A stretch of DNA of 64,000 bases from Pseudomonas sp. KU26590 (GTDB lineage: Bacteria > Pseudomonadota > Gammaproteobacteria > Pseudomonadales > Pseudomonadaceae), in contig NZ_CP110644.1 in the NCBI RefSeq assembly GCF_026153515.1, positions 780,501 through 844,500 of the forward strand. The letters run 5' to 3'. The translations under genes and the position numbers were made by a program. Position 1 is the stretch's first letter, and each line of letters starts with the position of its first letter. The notes under the pieces were generated by a model. The model was not told where the DNA came from, made no database searches, and saw nothing but the letters and a program-made list of their open reading frames with translations. Shown here piece after piece: positions 36,603 to 45,668 of the stretch.

Positions 36603-37367
36603 TTAAAGCGGCGTGCCGAGCAGAATATTGGAAGGCGCAAATTGAACCTTAATCTCACCGCCGACCTTAAGCTGCAAGGCGTGCAGCCGGGCCGCGTCGA
36701 CCACTGCGCAGAGGATCTGAAGGCTGGGAAGGACAATTCTGACCTCGCTGGGGCCATCCTCCGCGTCGAGAATTTCCTCGATTCTCCCGGTGAGGCAATT
36801 GTGTCCGGTTGTTTCACATTGCTCGGGCGCCAGCAATTCCAGCCAGCCGGCCTTGATCAGGGCGAACACATCCGTGCCGATCTCAAGCCCTAGTCGCAAG
36901 GTGCTGTCGTGGGTGATCTGCGCCTCGATCGACAAACCGCCCGCGAGCTGCAAAGTGATCATGTCGTTGCGACCCTGAGAACGAACGCCGCTGACCTGAC
37001 CATGCAGCTGATTCCGCGCGCTGGTGCGCAGCATCAAACGGCTGAGCAGGGCGAGGTCATCGGATTCCTCCGAGGTTTCCAGCAGTTGGGTCTGCAACGC
37101 CTGCAAGCGCTGATAAAGCCGCAGCACGCGCTCGCCTTCAGCCGACAATTTGGCGCCGCCGCCACCCCGACCGCCGACACTGCGCTCGACCAGCGGTTTG
37201 TGCGCCAGATTGTTCAGCTCATCGATGGCATCCCACGTCGCCTTGTAACTCAGGCCCGCGCTTTTCGCCGCACGGGTGATCGAACCTTGCTCGGCAATGT
37301 GCTGCAACAGCGCGATGCGGTGCGGGCGGCGGACCATGTGCTGGGTGAGGGAAGGCGGTAGTGACAT
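36603..37367 (-). CDS. modE: Molybdate-responsive regulator ModE
   Basis: 254 residues from the ATG at 37367; a start at 37412 adds 15 residues. The N-terminal winged helix (about 15-105) contains GSITRAAKSAGLSYKATWDA and the glycine-rich wing GGRGGGGAKL. Two Mop (molybdate-binding) domains follow (about 110-180 and 185-252). It represses molybdate uptake genes when molybdate is plentiful. modABC is not next to it in this window. Confidence 0.93.
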   Translation of the reverse strand: MSLPPSLTQHMVRRPHRIALLQHIAEQGSITRAAKSAGLSYKATWDAIDELNNLAHKPLVERSVGGRGGGGAKLSAEGERVLRLYQRLQALQTQLLETSEESDDLALLSRLMLRTSARNQLHGQVSGVRSQGRNDMITLQLAGGLSIEAQITHDSTLRLGLEIGTDVFALIKAGWLELLAPEQCETTGHNCLTGRIEEILDAEDGPSEVRIVLPSLQILCAVVDAARLHALQLKVGGEIKVQFAPSNILLGTPL

Positions 37368-37458
37368 AGGGGTCGGATGCGCTGGAAGTGATGACGCCGG
37401 AGTGTAAGCCAAAACGCCTGGCGCCCGAATGCTGCGGATTTCTTAATCGCCCGGCCTC

Positions 37459-38193
37459 TTAGTCCCCAGGCTTCGGCGTTCTCGCCAGGCAATACACGTC
37501 CACCGACCGGGCGCCGGCTTTGCGTAACAGGCCGGCCAACGCATTCGCCGTCGAGCCGGTGGTCAGTACGTCATCAATCAGCGCGAGATGCTTGCCGATA
37601 ATCGGCGTGGCGTCCCTCAGCGCAAAGGCGGACGCCAGATTGCGCTTTCTGGCTTTTGCATCCAGCCCCTGCTGTGAAGGTGTTTCTTTCACGCGGCGGA
37701 TCACGCGCTCATCAACAGGCAGTCTCAGTCGGGCGCCGAGCCAGTTCGCCAACATCGCTGCCTGATTGAAGCCCCGCTGGCGCAGCCGTTTTTTGGCCAG
37801 TGGCACCGGGATAAGAAAGTCGGGTCGGTGCAGGCCGTCATTGAAGCGATGCTGCAAGGTCTCGCCCAACAGCTCCGCCAGCAGTCGCCCAAGTGGCCAT
37901 TTCCCTTGATGCTTGAAGCGTGTGACCAGCGCGTCGATGGGGAAGTCGTAAAGCCACGGCGCGACGACTTCACTAAATGCAGGAGGTTGGCGATTGCACG
38001 CCCCGCAGGTCAGGCCGGACATCGGCATGGGCAGTGCGCAACGGTCGCATTGGTCAATCAGCCACGGGAGTTCGCGCTCACAGGGCATGCAGATCGGGGT
38101 GCTTGAATCAGTCGCTTCATCGCACAACAAACACATTTGTGCGTTTTTTAACCAGATGTAAACCTCGTGCCCGTTATATGGTTGACAGCGCAT
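37459..38193 (-). CDS. comF: ComF-family phosphoribosyltransferase-like protein
   Basis: 244 residues if begun at 38193. A zinc-finger-like N-terminus has paired cysteines (CLLC, ICMPC, CDRC, CGAC) and the C-terminal half is a type I phosphoribosyltransferase fold with LALIDDVLTTGSTA. ComF acts in DNA uptake and recombination in other bacteria. The first 13 codons overlap the BirA operator for bioB, so either the operator is coding DNA or the true start is further in, for instance the ATG for residue 20 (MCLLCDEATD). It diverges from bioB. Confidence 0.9.
   Translation of the reverse strand: MRCQPYNGHEVYIWLKNAQMCLLCDEATDSSTPICMPCERELPWLIDQCDRCALPMPMSGLTCGACNRQPPAFSEVVAPWLYDFPIDALVTRFKHQGKWPLGRLLAELLGETLQHRFNDGLHRPDFLIPVPLAKKRLRQRGFNQAAMLANWLGARLRLPVDERVIRRVKETPSQQGLDAKARKRNLASAFALRDATPIIGKHLALIDDVLTTGSTANALAGLLRKAGARSVDVYCLARTPKPGD
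38157..38187. promoter_or_regulatory. BirA-type biotin operator
   Basis: TGTAAACC (38157-38164) and GGTTGACA (38180-38187) are inverted with one mismatch and 15 nt apart, the spacing of the BirA operator TTGTAAACC-N15-GGTTTACAA. The right arm contains the -35 hexamer of the bioB promoter. Confidence 0.85.
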
Positions 38194-38209
38194 GTTGCTT
38201 CCTTAAATA
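38182..38209 (+). promoter_or_regulatory. Promoter of the biotin genes
   Basis: TTGACA at 38182-38187 and TAAATA at 38204-38209 are separated by 16 nt. The -35 lies within the BirA operator, so the biotin repressor would exclude RNA polymerase. Confidence 0.65.
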
Positions 38210-38303
38210 TGCCGAACATCCGTGTTGCGCCTGTGGGCTTTCCGGTTTCGCCGATGGGTGAAGCCGCCCGGGTCATCGTCCAGAAAACATCAAGGAGCCG
38301 CCC

Positions 38304-39359
38304 ATGAGCGCCAGCATCAATGCCAACCTGCGTCACGACTGGAATCTAGCCGAGGTCAAGGCGCTGTTCACACAGCCATTCAATGACCTGCTGTTTCAGG
38401 CGCAAACCGTGCACCGCGCTCACTTCGACGCCAACCGCGTGCAGGTCTCGACCCTGCTGTCGATCAAAACCGGCGCCTGCCCTGAAGACTGCAAGTACTG
38501 CCCGCAATCGGGGCACTACAACACCGGTCTGGAAAAAGAAAAGCTGATGCAGGTCCAGCAAGTGCTGGAAGAAGCCGCCCGCGCCAAGGCCATTGGTTCG
38601 ACCCGTTTCTGCATGGGCGCGGCGTGGAAACACCCGTCGGCCAAAGACATGCCCTACGTGCTGGAGATGGTCAAAGGCGTCAAGGCCATGGGCCTGGAAA
38701 CCTGCATGACCCTCGGCAAGCTGGATCAGGACCAGACCCAGGCGTTGGCCGACGCTGGCCTCGATTACTACAACCACAACCTCGACACGTCGCCGGATTT
38801 CTACACCAGCATCATCACCACCCGCACCTACAGCGAGCGTCTGCAGACCCTGGCGTACGTGCGTGATTCGGGGATGAAGATCTGCTCCGGCGGCATCCTG
38901 GGCATGGGCGAATCCCTGGACGACCGCGCCAATCTGCTGATCCAGCTGGCCAACCTGCCAGAGCACCCGGAATCCGTGCCGATCAACATGCTGGTGAAAG
39001 TCGCCGGCACGCCGCTGGAAAACGCCGAGGATATCGATCCGTTCGATTTCATCCGCATGCTGGCCGTCGCGCGCATCCTGATGCCGCAATCCCACGTGCG
39101 TCTGTCCGCCGGCCGCGAAGCCATGAATGACCAGATGCAGGCCCTGGCGTTCTTCGCCGGCGCCAACTCGATCTTCTACGGCGACAAACTGCTGACCACC
39201 GCCAACCCGCAGTCCGACAAGGACATGCTGCTGTTCTCCCGTCTGGGCATTCAGCCTGAAGCGCGCGAAGAGCATTCGGACGAGGTGCATCAGGCCGCTA
39301 TCGAGCAGGCGCTGATCGAGCAGAAAAGCAGCGAGCTGTTTTACGACGCGGCTGTTTGA
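38304..39359 (+). CDS. bioB: Biotin synthase
   Basis: 351 residues. Radical-SAM enzyme that inserts sulfur into dethiobiotin. The cluster motif CPEDCKYC (about 57-64) and the [20 protein letters not shown] stretch are present. AAGGAG lies about 8 nt before the ATG. It heads bioBFHCD and is controlled by the BirA-type operator upstream. Confidence 0.97.
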   Translation: MSASINANLRHDWNLAEVKALFTQPFNDLLFQAQTVHRAHFDANRVQVSTLLSIKTGACPEDCKYCPQSGHYNTGLEKEKLMQVQQVLEEAARAKAIGSTRFCMGAAWKHPSAKDMPYVLEMVKGVKAMGLETCMTLGKLDQDQTQALADAGLDYYNHNLDTSPDFYTSIITTRTYSERLQTLAYVRDSGMKICSGGILGMGESLDDRANLLIQLANLPEHPESVPINMLVKVAGTPLENAEDIDPFDFIRMLAVARILMPQSHVRLSAGREAMNDQMQALAFFAGANSIFYGDKLLTTANPQSDKDMLLFSRLGIQPEAREEHSDEVHQAAIEQALIEQKSSELFYDAAV

Positions 39360-39390
39360 GTCCTCATCAATGGCTTGACCCGAGGCTTGC

Positions 39391-40581
39391 ATGTCCTTTG
39401 ATCTGAACGCACGTCTCGCTGCCCGTCGTGCCGAGCACCTTTATCGTCAGCGGCCCTTGCTGCAAAGCCCGCAGGGGCCTGAAGTCATTGTCGACGGCAA
39501 GCCACTGTTGGCGTTTTGCAATAACGATTACATGGGGCTGGCGAGTCATCCCGAGGTCATCGCTGCGTGGCAAGCCGGCGCCGAGCGTTGGGGTGTCGGC
39601 GGTGGTGCCTCGCATTTGGTGATTGGCCACAGCACGCCCCATCACGCCCTCGAAGAAGCCCTCGCCGAGTTTACCGGGCGGCCCCGCGCGCTGTTGTTTT
39701 CCAACGGTTACATGGCCAACCTCGGCACCGTCACTGCGTTGGTGGGCCAGGGCGATACCGTGCTGGAAGATCGCCTTAACCACGCCTCGTTGCTCGACGC
39801 CGGCCTGCTCAGCGGTGCGCGTTTCTCCCGCTATCTGCACAACGACTGCGAAAGCCTCGCCAGCCGGTTGGACAAAGCGGTCGGTGACACCCTGGTGGTC
39901 ACCGACGGCGTGTTCAGCATGGACGGCGACGTCGCTGACCTCCCCGCGCTGGCCAAGGCCGCGAAAGCCAAAAACGCGTGGCTGATGGTCGACGATGCCC
40001 ATGGCTTCGGCCCGCTGGGTGCAAACGGTGCAGGCATCGTCGAGCACTTCGGCCTTGGTATTGATGACGTCCCCGTGCTGATCGGCACGCTGGGTAAGTC
40101 CTTCGGCACGGCTGGCGCGTTCGTTGCGGGCAGCGAAGAACTCATCGAAACGCTGATCCAGTTCGCCCGGCCCTACATCTACACCACCAGTCAGCCGCCG
40201 GCGCTGGCGTGCGCGACCCTCAAAAGCCTCGAGCTGCTGCGCAGCGAACACTGGCGGCGTGAGCACCTGACGGCACTGATCAAGCAGTTTCGCACCGGTG
40301 CTCAAGCCCTAGGCCTTAGGCTGATGGACAGTTTCACGCCCATTCAGCCGATCCTGATTGGCGACAGCGGCCGCGCGTTGCGGCTTTCACAATTGCTGCG
40401 AGAGCGCGGTGTGATGGTCACCGCCATTCGCCCGCCGACGGTGCCTGCGGGCAGCGCGCGTTTGCGCGTGACATTGTCCGCCGCCCACAGCGAGGCGCAG
40501 GTGCAGCTATTGTTGCAGGCACTGGAGCAGTGTTACCCGCTGCTGGGCGTAGACGAATCATCGGAGCTGGACCATGCGTGA
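39391..40581 (+). CDS. bioF: 8-amino-7-oxononanoate synthase
   Basis: 396 residues. PLP enzyme joining pimeloyl-ACP and alanine. The PLP-lysine motif [14 protein letters not shown] is near residue 238 and the [15 protein letters not shown] signature near 37. It ends 8 nt inside bioH, a translational overlap. Confidence 0.97.
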   Translation: MSFDLNARLAARRAEHLYRQRPLLQSPQGPEVIVDGKPLLAFCNNDYMGLASHPEVIAAWQAGAERWGVGGGASHLVIGHSTPHHALEEALAEFTGRPRALLFSNGYMANLGTVTALVGQGDTVLEDRLNHASLLDAGLLSGARFSRYLHNDCESLASRLDKAVGDTLVVTDGVFSMDGDVADLPALAKAAKAKNAWLMVDDAHGFGPLGANGAGIVEHFGLGIDDVPVLIGTLGKSFGTAGAFVAGSEELIETLIQFARPYIYTTSQPPALACATLKSLELLRSEHWRREHLTALIKQFRTGAQALGLRLMDSFTPIQPILIGDSGRALRLSQLLRERGVMVTAIRPPTVPAGSARLRVTLSAAHSEAQVQLLLQALEQCYPLLGVDESSELDHA

Positions 40582-41305
40582 TCAGTTGATCCTGTTGCCG
40601 GGCTGGGGCCTTGGCGTCTCGCCCCTTGAGCCGCTGGCCGCAGCGCTGCGAGGGCTCGACGAACATCTGCGTGTCGTGATCGAGCCGTTACCGGACATGG
40701 ATAACGACAACCTCGACGAATGGCTCGACGAGCTGGATGCGACCTTGCCCGACAACGTCTGGCTGGGCGGTTGGTCGCTGGGTGGCATGCTGGCGACTGA
40801 ACTGGCTGCGCGCCGGGGCGAGCGCTGCTGCGGACTGGCAACGTTCGCCAGCAACGTCTGCTTCGTGGCCCGCAGCGAGTGGCTCAACGCAATGCCGCAA
40901 ACGGATTTCGACGCGTTCATTGCCGGTTGCAAAGCCGACCTGGACGCAACGCTCAAGCGCTTCACTCTGTTGTGCGTGCAAGGCGCCGAAGAGCCACGGG
41001 CGTTGTCGAGACAATTGAAAGCCTGCGCCCCCCACGGCACCAGCGCAGGCTTGATCGAAGGCCTGAAGCTGCTTGAGCAAATGGACACGCGCAAAGCGCT
41101 GCAAGCATTTCGCGGTCCTCAATTGCACCTGTTCGGCGGCCTTGATGCGTTGGTACCGGCAGAGGCGTCGGCGGACCTGCTGACCCTCCAGCCTGACATC
41201 GAGGTCGGCGTGATCGAGCAGGCCAGTCACGCCTTCATTCTGGAAAACCCGCACGGCGTCGCCGCTGCAGTTCATGCGTTTTTACACGAGTCCGGTGATG
41301 ACTGA
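40574..41305 (+). CDS. bioH: Pimeloyl-ACP methyl ester esterase
   Basis: 243 residues. An alpha/beta hydrolase that removes the methyl group from pimeloyl-ACP methyl ester and so ends the first stage of biotin synthesis. The nucleophile elbow GGWSLGGML is near residue 75 and the histidine is in IEQASHAFI. It overlaps bioF at its start and bioC at its end. Confidence 0.92.
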   Translation: MRDQLILLPGWGLGVSPLEPLAAALRGLDEHLRVVIEPLPDMDNDNLDEWLDELDATLPDNVWLGGWSLGGMLATELAARRGERCCGLATFASNVCFVARSEWLNAMPQTDFDAFIAGCKADLDATLKRFTLLCVQGAEEPRALSRQLKACAPHGTSAGLIEGLKLLEQMDTRKALQAFRGPQLHLFGGLDALVPAEASADLLTLQPDIEVGVIEQASHAFILENPHGVAAAVHAFLHESGDD

Positions 41306-42146
41306 TCTTTCCCACTGCGCGGTGCTGAAGGCCGTGAAACAGCAACAGGTCTCCGGCCAACACACCTTGCCGGACAAGCGTCAGGTGGCGGCGTCCTTCT
41401 CGAAGGCGGCGGCCAGTTACGACAGCGTGGCCGACTTGCAGCGCGCCGTCGGCACCGAATTGATGACACGTTTGCCGGATCTGACGCCTTCCCGCTGGCT
41501 GGACCTGGGCAGCGGCACCGGTTGTTTCAGTCGTGCGCTGGCGCAGACGTATCCGCAAAGCGAAGGCGTTGCGCTCGACCTCGCCGAAGGCATGCTGCGT
41601 TATGCACGGCCATTGGGCGGTGCCACTCATTACGTGGCAGGCGACGCCGAGAACCTGCCGCTGCGCGACGCGAGCGTTGATCTGATGTTCTCCAGCCTGG
41701 CAGTGCAGTGGTGCCCGGATTTTTCTGCGGTGCTGAGCGAAGCGGGTCGTGTGCTGAAACCGGGCGGCGTGTTCGCCTTCGCCAGCCTCTGCGTGGGCAC
41801 CTTGTTCGAACTGCGCGACAGCTGGCAGGCAGTGGATGGCATGGTCCACGTCAACCGCTTCCGCGAACGCGAGGATTATCAACTTCTCTGCGCCGCCAGC
41901 GGTCTGCAAGTACGCAGCCTCGAAGTCCTGCCACACGTGCTGCACTATCCCGACGTGCGCAGCTTGACCCACGAACTCAAGGCGCTGGGCGCGCACAACA
42001 TCAATCCGGGTCGACCGGGCGGCCTGACTGGGCGTGCCAGGATTCAGGCCTTGATGGATGCATACGAAAGGTATCGTCAAGAGAAAGGCCTGCCCGCCAC
42101 GTACCAAGTGGTGTACGCCATCCTGGTGAAACCCGGCATTGATTAA
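41298..42146 (+). CDS. bioC: Malonyl-ACP O-methyltransferase
   Basis: 282 residues from the ATG at 41298, which overlaps the bioH stop; a frame beginning at 41274 is unlikely. It methylates malonyl-ACP so that the fatty acid machinery can build the pimeloyl chain. SAM-binding motif [15 protein letters not shown] is near residue 67, followed by [10 protein letters not shown] and the [11 protein letters not shown] segment typical of BioC. Confidence 0.94.
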   Translation: MTDLSHCAVLKAVKQQQVSGQHTLPDKRQVAASFSKAAASYDSVADLQRAVGTELMTRLPDLTPSRWLDLGSGTGCFSRALAQTYPQSEGVALDLAEGMLRYARPLGGATHYVAGDAENLPLRDASVDLMFSSLAVQWCPDFSAVLSEAGRVLKPGGVFAFASLCVGTLFELRDSWQAVDGMVHVNRFREREDYQLLCAASGLQVRSLEVLPHVLHYPDVRSLTHELKALGAHNINPGRPGGLTGRARIQALMDAYERYRQEKGLPATYQVVYAILVKPGID

Positions 42147-42231
42147 AGAATGATCTATTCAGTCAGTCCGTCACACGAACGCTATAGTAAGCAGGCAATA
42201 GTTTGAAATATCTGAACGGATGGTCGCCACG

Positions 42232-42912
42232 ATGAGCGCTGCGTATTTCATCACGGGAACCGATACCGACGTTGGCAAGACCACCATCGCCACGGGGCTT
42301 CTGTACGCGGCGCGGCAGTCGGGGTTGAGCACGGCGGCCGGCAAGCCGGTGGCTTCAGGCTGCGACGTCAAACCCAAGGGGTTGCGCAACTCGGACGCCG
42401 TCGCCTTGCGTGCCGAATGTTCGATCCAGCTGACCTACAACGAGGTCAATCCGGTGGCCTTCGAGCCGGCGATCGCGCCCCATCTGGCCGCGCGGGAGGC
42501 GGGAGTCGCCCTGACCGTCCAGTCCTTGCTCGGCCCTATGCAGCATATCCTCGATAAGCAGGCCGACTTCACGCTGATCGAAGGTGCTGGCGGCTGGCGC
42601 GTTCCGCTGGCCGACCAAGCCAATCTGTCCGACCTGGCCATTGCGCTGAAACTGCCGGTGATTCTGGTGGTGGGCGTGCGCCTGGGTTGTATCAGCCATG
42701 CATTGCTGTCAGCTGAAGCGATCGCCAACGATGGTCTGCAACTGGCGGGCTGGGTGGCGAATATCATCGATCCCAAAACGTCACGGCTTGAGGAAAACCT
42801 CGCCACGCTTGCAGAACGTCTGCCGGCGCCGTGCCTGGGTCGAGTGCCGTTCATGAAGAAAGCGACCGCAGAAATGATCGCCGAGCATTTGCATCTGGAG
42901 TTGCTGGATTAA
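42232..42912 (+). CDS. bioD: Dethiobiotin synthetase
   Basis: 226 residues from the ATG at 42232; an ATG at 42220 lacks a better ribosome site. ATP-dependent ring closure of diaminopelargonate. The P-loop GTDTDVGKTT starts at about residue 7 and ligand-binding GKPVASG follows. It completes bioBFHCD; bioA is not in the window. Confidence 0.96.
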   Translation: MSAAYFITGTDTDVGKTTIATGLLYAARQSGLSTAAGKPVASGCDVKPKGLRNSDAVALRAECSIQLTYNEVNPVAFEPAIAPHLAAREAGVALTVQSLLGPMQHILDKQADFTLIEGAGGWRVPLADQANLSDLAIALKLPVILVVGVRLGCISHALLSAEAIANDGLQLAGWVANIIDPKTSRLEENLATLAERLPAPCLGRVPFMKKATAEMIAEHLHLELLD

Positions 42913-43038
42913 TCGTTTAGGTGTTGCCGAGTGTGAGGCGCGTCACAAGGCGCAATGCCACTAGTCGCCTCGCACAGTAATCCGCGCGCTTTACTGCTTT
43001 AATCGCAGAGTTCGTTTCATGAACAGAGGATCGTGCTC

Positions 43039-43335
43039 ATGCAAATCTCACTGAACAACACGCTGTACCCAGGCCTTAGCGCAATGCAGGTCGGGCAGAG
43101 CCGTGTGGACCAGGCTGCGACGCAACTGGCCAGCCCCGCGACCGAAGTGTCCGGACGCAGTCAGTCTTCGGATTTCCAGCTTGAGCGCCTTCGCTCCGTT
43201 GATCGCCCGCAACGCTCCGACATGGCCACCAATGTGGTTGAACTGACCCAAGGCCGGATTCAAGTCCAGGCTGGCGTCAAAGTCGAAAAAGCCAGCGATG
43301 AAATGCTCGGCACGCTGATCGATACCTTCGCCTGA
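43039..43335 (+). CDS. Small protein resembling a reduced flagellar rod protein
   Basis: 98 residues from the ATG at 43039 (GAGGATCGTGCTC upstream). The N-terminal part (GLSAMQVGQSRVDQAATQLA) and the C-terminal part (VVELTQGRIQVQAGVKVEKA, then SDEMLGTLIDTF) read like the two coiled ends of flagellar rod and hook proteins with the central domain missing. A conserved small gene lies at this place, between bioD and the acyl-CoA dehydrogenase, in P. aeruginosa. No flagellar genes are nearby. The function is unknown. Confidence 0.7.
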   Translation: MQISLNNTLYPGLSAMQVGQSRVDQAATQLASPATEVSGRSQSSDFQLERLRSVDRPQRSDMATNVVELTQGRIQVQAGVKVEKASDEMLGTLIDTFA

Positions 43336-43544
43336 TTCTCCTCCCTGCGTGCGCTGCGGCGCACGTTGCCGGTCGCTTACTCTTTTCTGAATAACGCCTC
43401 ATTCACACGCCCATCCTCCGGGCGCTGTGGCCTGTGTATTCCCAACGCCCTCTAGACTCAACGTACCGGTCTGAACCGCCTGGCGGCGTATGCGCACGTC
43501 TGCAGTTTGCGCATAGGCAAGTGATGAAAGGTGCAGGGCGTCCC

Positions 43545-43573
43545 TTGACAAGGTATAGGCGTAAACGTATGTT
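43545..43573 (+). promoter_or_regulatory. Sigma-70 promoter of the acyl-CoA dehydrogenase gene
   Basis: TTGACA (43545-43550), 17-nt spacer, TATGTT (43568-43573). The hexamers fit well and lie about 110 bp before the start codon at 43685. The rest of the 349-bp gap from 43336 holds no ORF; a small GTGCGC/GCGCAC hairpin follows the preceding gene. Confidence 0.7.
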
Positions 43574-43588
43574 TCAAACACCTGTTTG
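43562..43588. promoter_or_regulatory. PsrA operator, one exact and one imperfect half
   Basis: CAAAC-ACCT-GTTTG at 43575-43588 fits the PsrA consensus (G/C)AAAC-N2-4-GTTT(G/C). Directly upstream TAAAC-GTAT-GTTTC (43562-43575) is a near match. They cover the -10 box and start of transcription, so this TetR-type, fatty-acid-released repressor should silence the gene when no fatty acid is present. Confidence 0.7.
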
Positions 43589-43684
43589 ATCGCCGCGTGA
43601 TCCCAAACGCCGGCGCCGGGGCAACGCCCCACAGTGACCACACGGTCATCCAATTCCAGGATTCACCAGCAGAGGTTTATCGCT

Positions 43685-45490
43685 ATGCCTGACTACAAGG
43701 CCCCCTTGCGTGATATTCGCTTCGTCCGTGACGAGCTGCTTGGCTACGAAGCGCACTATCAGAGTCTGCCAGCATGCCAGGACGCCACGCCTGACATGGT
43801 TGACGCCATTCTCGAGGAAGGCGCCAAGTTTTGTGAGCAGGTCCTGGCGCCGCTGAACCGTGTGGGTGACATCGAAGGCTGCACCTGGAGCGAGTCCGGC
43901 GTTAAAACCCCGACCGGCTTCAAGGAAGCGTACAAGCAGTTCGTCGAAGGCGGCTGGCCGAGCCTGGCCCATGACGTCGCCCATGGCGGTCAGGGTCTGC
44001 CCGAGTCGCTGGGTCTGGCGGTCAGTGAAATGGTCGGCGAAGCCAACTGGTCGTGGGGCATGTACCCGGGCCTGTCCCATGGCGCGATGAACACCATCTC
44101 AGAGCACGGCACCCCAGAACAGCAGGACGCTTACCTGACCAAGCTGGTCTCGGGCGAGTGGACCGGCACCATGTGCCTGACCGAGCCTCACTGCGGCACC
44201 GACCTGGGCATGTTGCGCACCAGGGCCGAACCGCAGGCTGACGGTACCTACAAAGTCTCCGGCACCAAGATCTTCATTTCCGCTGGCGAACACGACATGG
44301 CCGATAACATCGTCCACATCGTGCTGGCCCGCCTGCCCGATGCACCTGCCGGCACTAAAGGCATCTCCCTGTTCATCGTGCCGAAATTCGTGCCGGCCGC
44401 TGACGGCAGCGTCGGCGAACGCAATGCTGTGAATTGCGGTTCGCTGGAACACAAGATGGGCATCCACGGCAACGCCACCTGCGTGATGAACTTCGACGGC
44501 GCCACCGGTTACCTGATCGGCCCGCCGAACAAGGGCCTGAACTGCATGTTCACTTTCATGAACACCGCACGTCTGGGCACTGCGCTGCAAGGTCTGGCCC
44601 ACGCCGAGATCGGTTTCCAGGGCGGCCTGAAATACGCCCGTGAGCGTCTGCAGATGCGTTCGCTGACCGGACCGAAAGCGCCGGAAAAAGCCGCTGACCC
44701 GATCATCGTTCACCCGGACGTACGTCGCATGCTGCTGACGATGAAGGCCTTCGCCGAGGGGACTCGTGCGATGGTTTACTTCACCGCCAAGCAGGTCGAC
44801 ATCGCCAAGTACAGCGACGACGCCGAAGCCAAGAAGCAAGCCGATGCCCTGTTGGCGTTCATGACGCCGATCGCCAAGGCGTTCATGACCGAAGTCGGTT
44901 TCGAAGCCGCCAACCACGGCGTTCAGGTCTACGGCGGCCACGGCTTCATCGCCGAGTGGGGCATGGAGCAGAACGTGCGCGACGCCCGGATTGCCATGCT
45001 GTACGAAGGCACCACGGGTATTCAGGCACTCGACCTGCTGGGCCGTAAAGTGCTGATGACTCAGGGCGAGGCGCTCAAGGGCTTCACCAAGATCGTCCAC
45101 AAGTTCTGCCAGTCCCAGGAAGGCAACGAAGCGATCAGCGAATTCGTGGCACCGCTGGCTGCGCTGAACAAAGAGTGGGGCGAACTGACCATGAAGGTCG
45201 GCATGGCGGCCATGAAAGACCGTGAAGAAGTCGGTGCCGCTTCGGTGGATTACCTGATGTATTCCGGTTATGCCTGCCTGGCGTACTTCTGGGCTGACAT
45301 GGCCCGTGTCGCCGCCGAGAAACTCGCGGCTGGCACCAGCGAAGAAGCCTTCTACACCGCCAAGCTGCAGACAGCGCGCTTCTACTTCCAGCGCATCCTG
45401 CCGCGCACCCGCACTCACGTGGCGACCATGCTGTCGGGCGCAAGCAACCTGATGGACATGCACGAAGAGCACTTCGGCCTGGCTTACTGA
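43685..45490 (+). CDS. Acyl-CoA dehydrogenase, FadE-type
   Basis: 601 residues from the ATG at 43685 (AGAGG upstream). FAD enzyme of the first step of fatty-acid beta-oxidation. Motifs: GTMCLTEPHCGTDLG near residue 160, KIFISAGEHD near 195, KMGIHGNATCVMNFDGATGYL near 260, and the C-terminal QVYGGHGFIAEWGMEQNVRDARI near 420. Its place behind the biotin genes matches PA0506 (FadE1) of P. aeruginosa. A PsrA box on its promoter indicates control by long-chain fatty acids. Confidence 0.93.
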   Translation: MPDYKAPLRDIRFVRDELLGYEAHYQSLPACQDATPDMVDAILEEGAKFCEQVLAPLNRVGDIEGCTWSESGVKTPTGFKEAYKQFVEGGWPSLAHDVAHGGQGLPESLGLAVSEMVGEANWSWGMYPGLSHGAMNTISEHGTPEQQDAYLTKLVSGEWTGTMCLTEPHCGTDLGMLRTRAEPQADGTYKVSGTKIFISAGEHDMADNIVHIVLARLPDAPAGTKGISLFIVPKFVPAADGSVGERNAVNCGSLEHKMGIHGNATCVMNFDGATGYLIGPPNKGLNCMFTFMNTARLGTALQGLAHAEIGFQGGLKYARERLQMRSLTGPKAPEKAADPIIVHPDVRRMLLTMKAFAEGTRAMVYFTAKQVDIAKYSDDAEAKKQADALLAFMTPIAKAFMTEVGFEAANHGVQVYGGHGFIAEWGMEQNVRDARIAMLYEGTTGIQALDLLGRKVLMTQGEALKGFTKIVHKFCQSQEGNEAISEFVAPLAALNKEWGELTMKVGMAAMKDREEVGAASVDYLMYSGYACLAYFWADMARVAAEKLAAGTSEEAFYTAKLQTARFYFQRILPRTRTHVATMLSGASNLMDMHEEHFGLAY

Positions 45491-45512
45491 GTCACCAGAA
45501 GGGTTTAACGCT

Positions 45513-45546
45513 AAGCCGCTTGTCCTTCAGGACAAGCGGCTTTTTT
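45513..45546 (+). terminator. Terminator of the first acyl-CoA dehydrogenase gene
   Basis: 13-bp stem AAGCCGCTTGTCC, TTCA loop and complement, followed by a T run, 22 nt after the stop codon. Confidence 0.93.
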
Positions 45547-45668
45547 GTGTCTGGCCTATTGTCGCCTCAAGGCGCGCACATCCTTCCTCATCCTATGCAT
45601 GACGCGGCCGATACAGGCACAATGCCATTTCATCAGCACTCGCATCATTCGGTCAGGAGATAGTCCTT

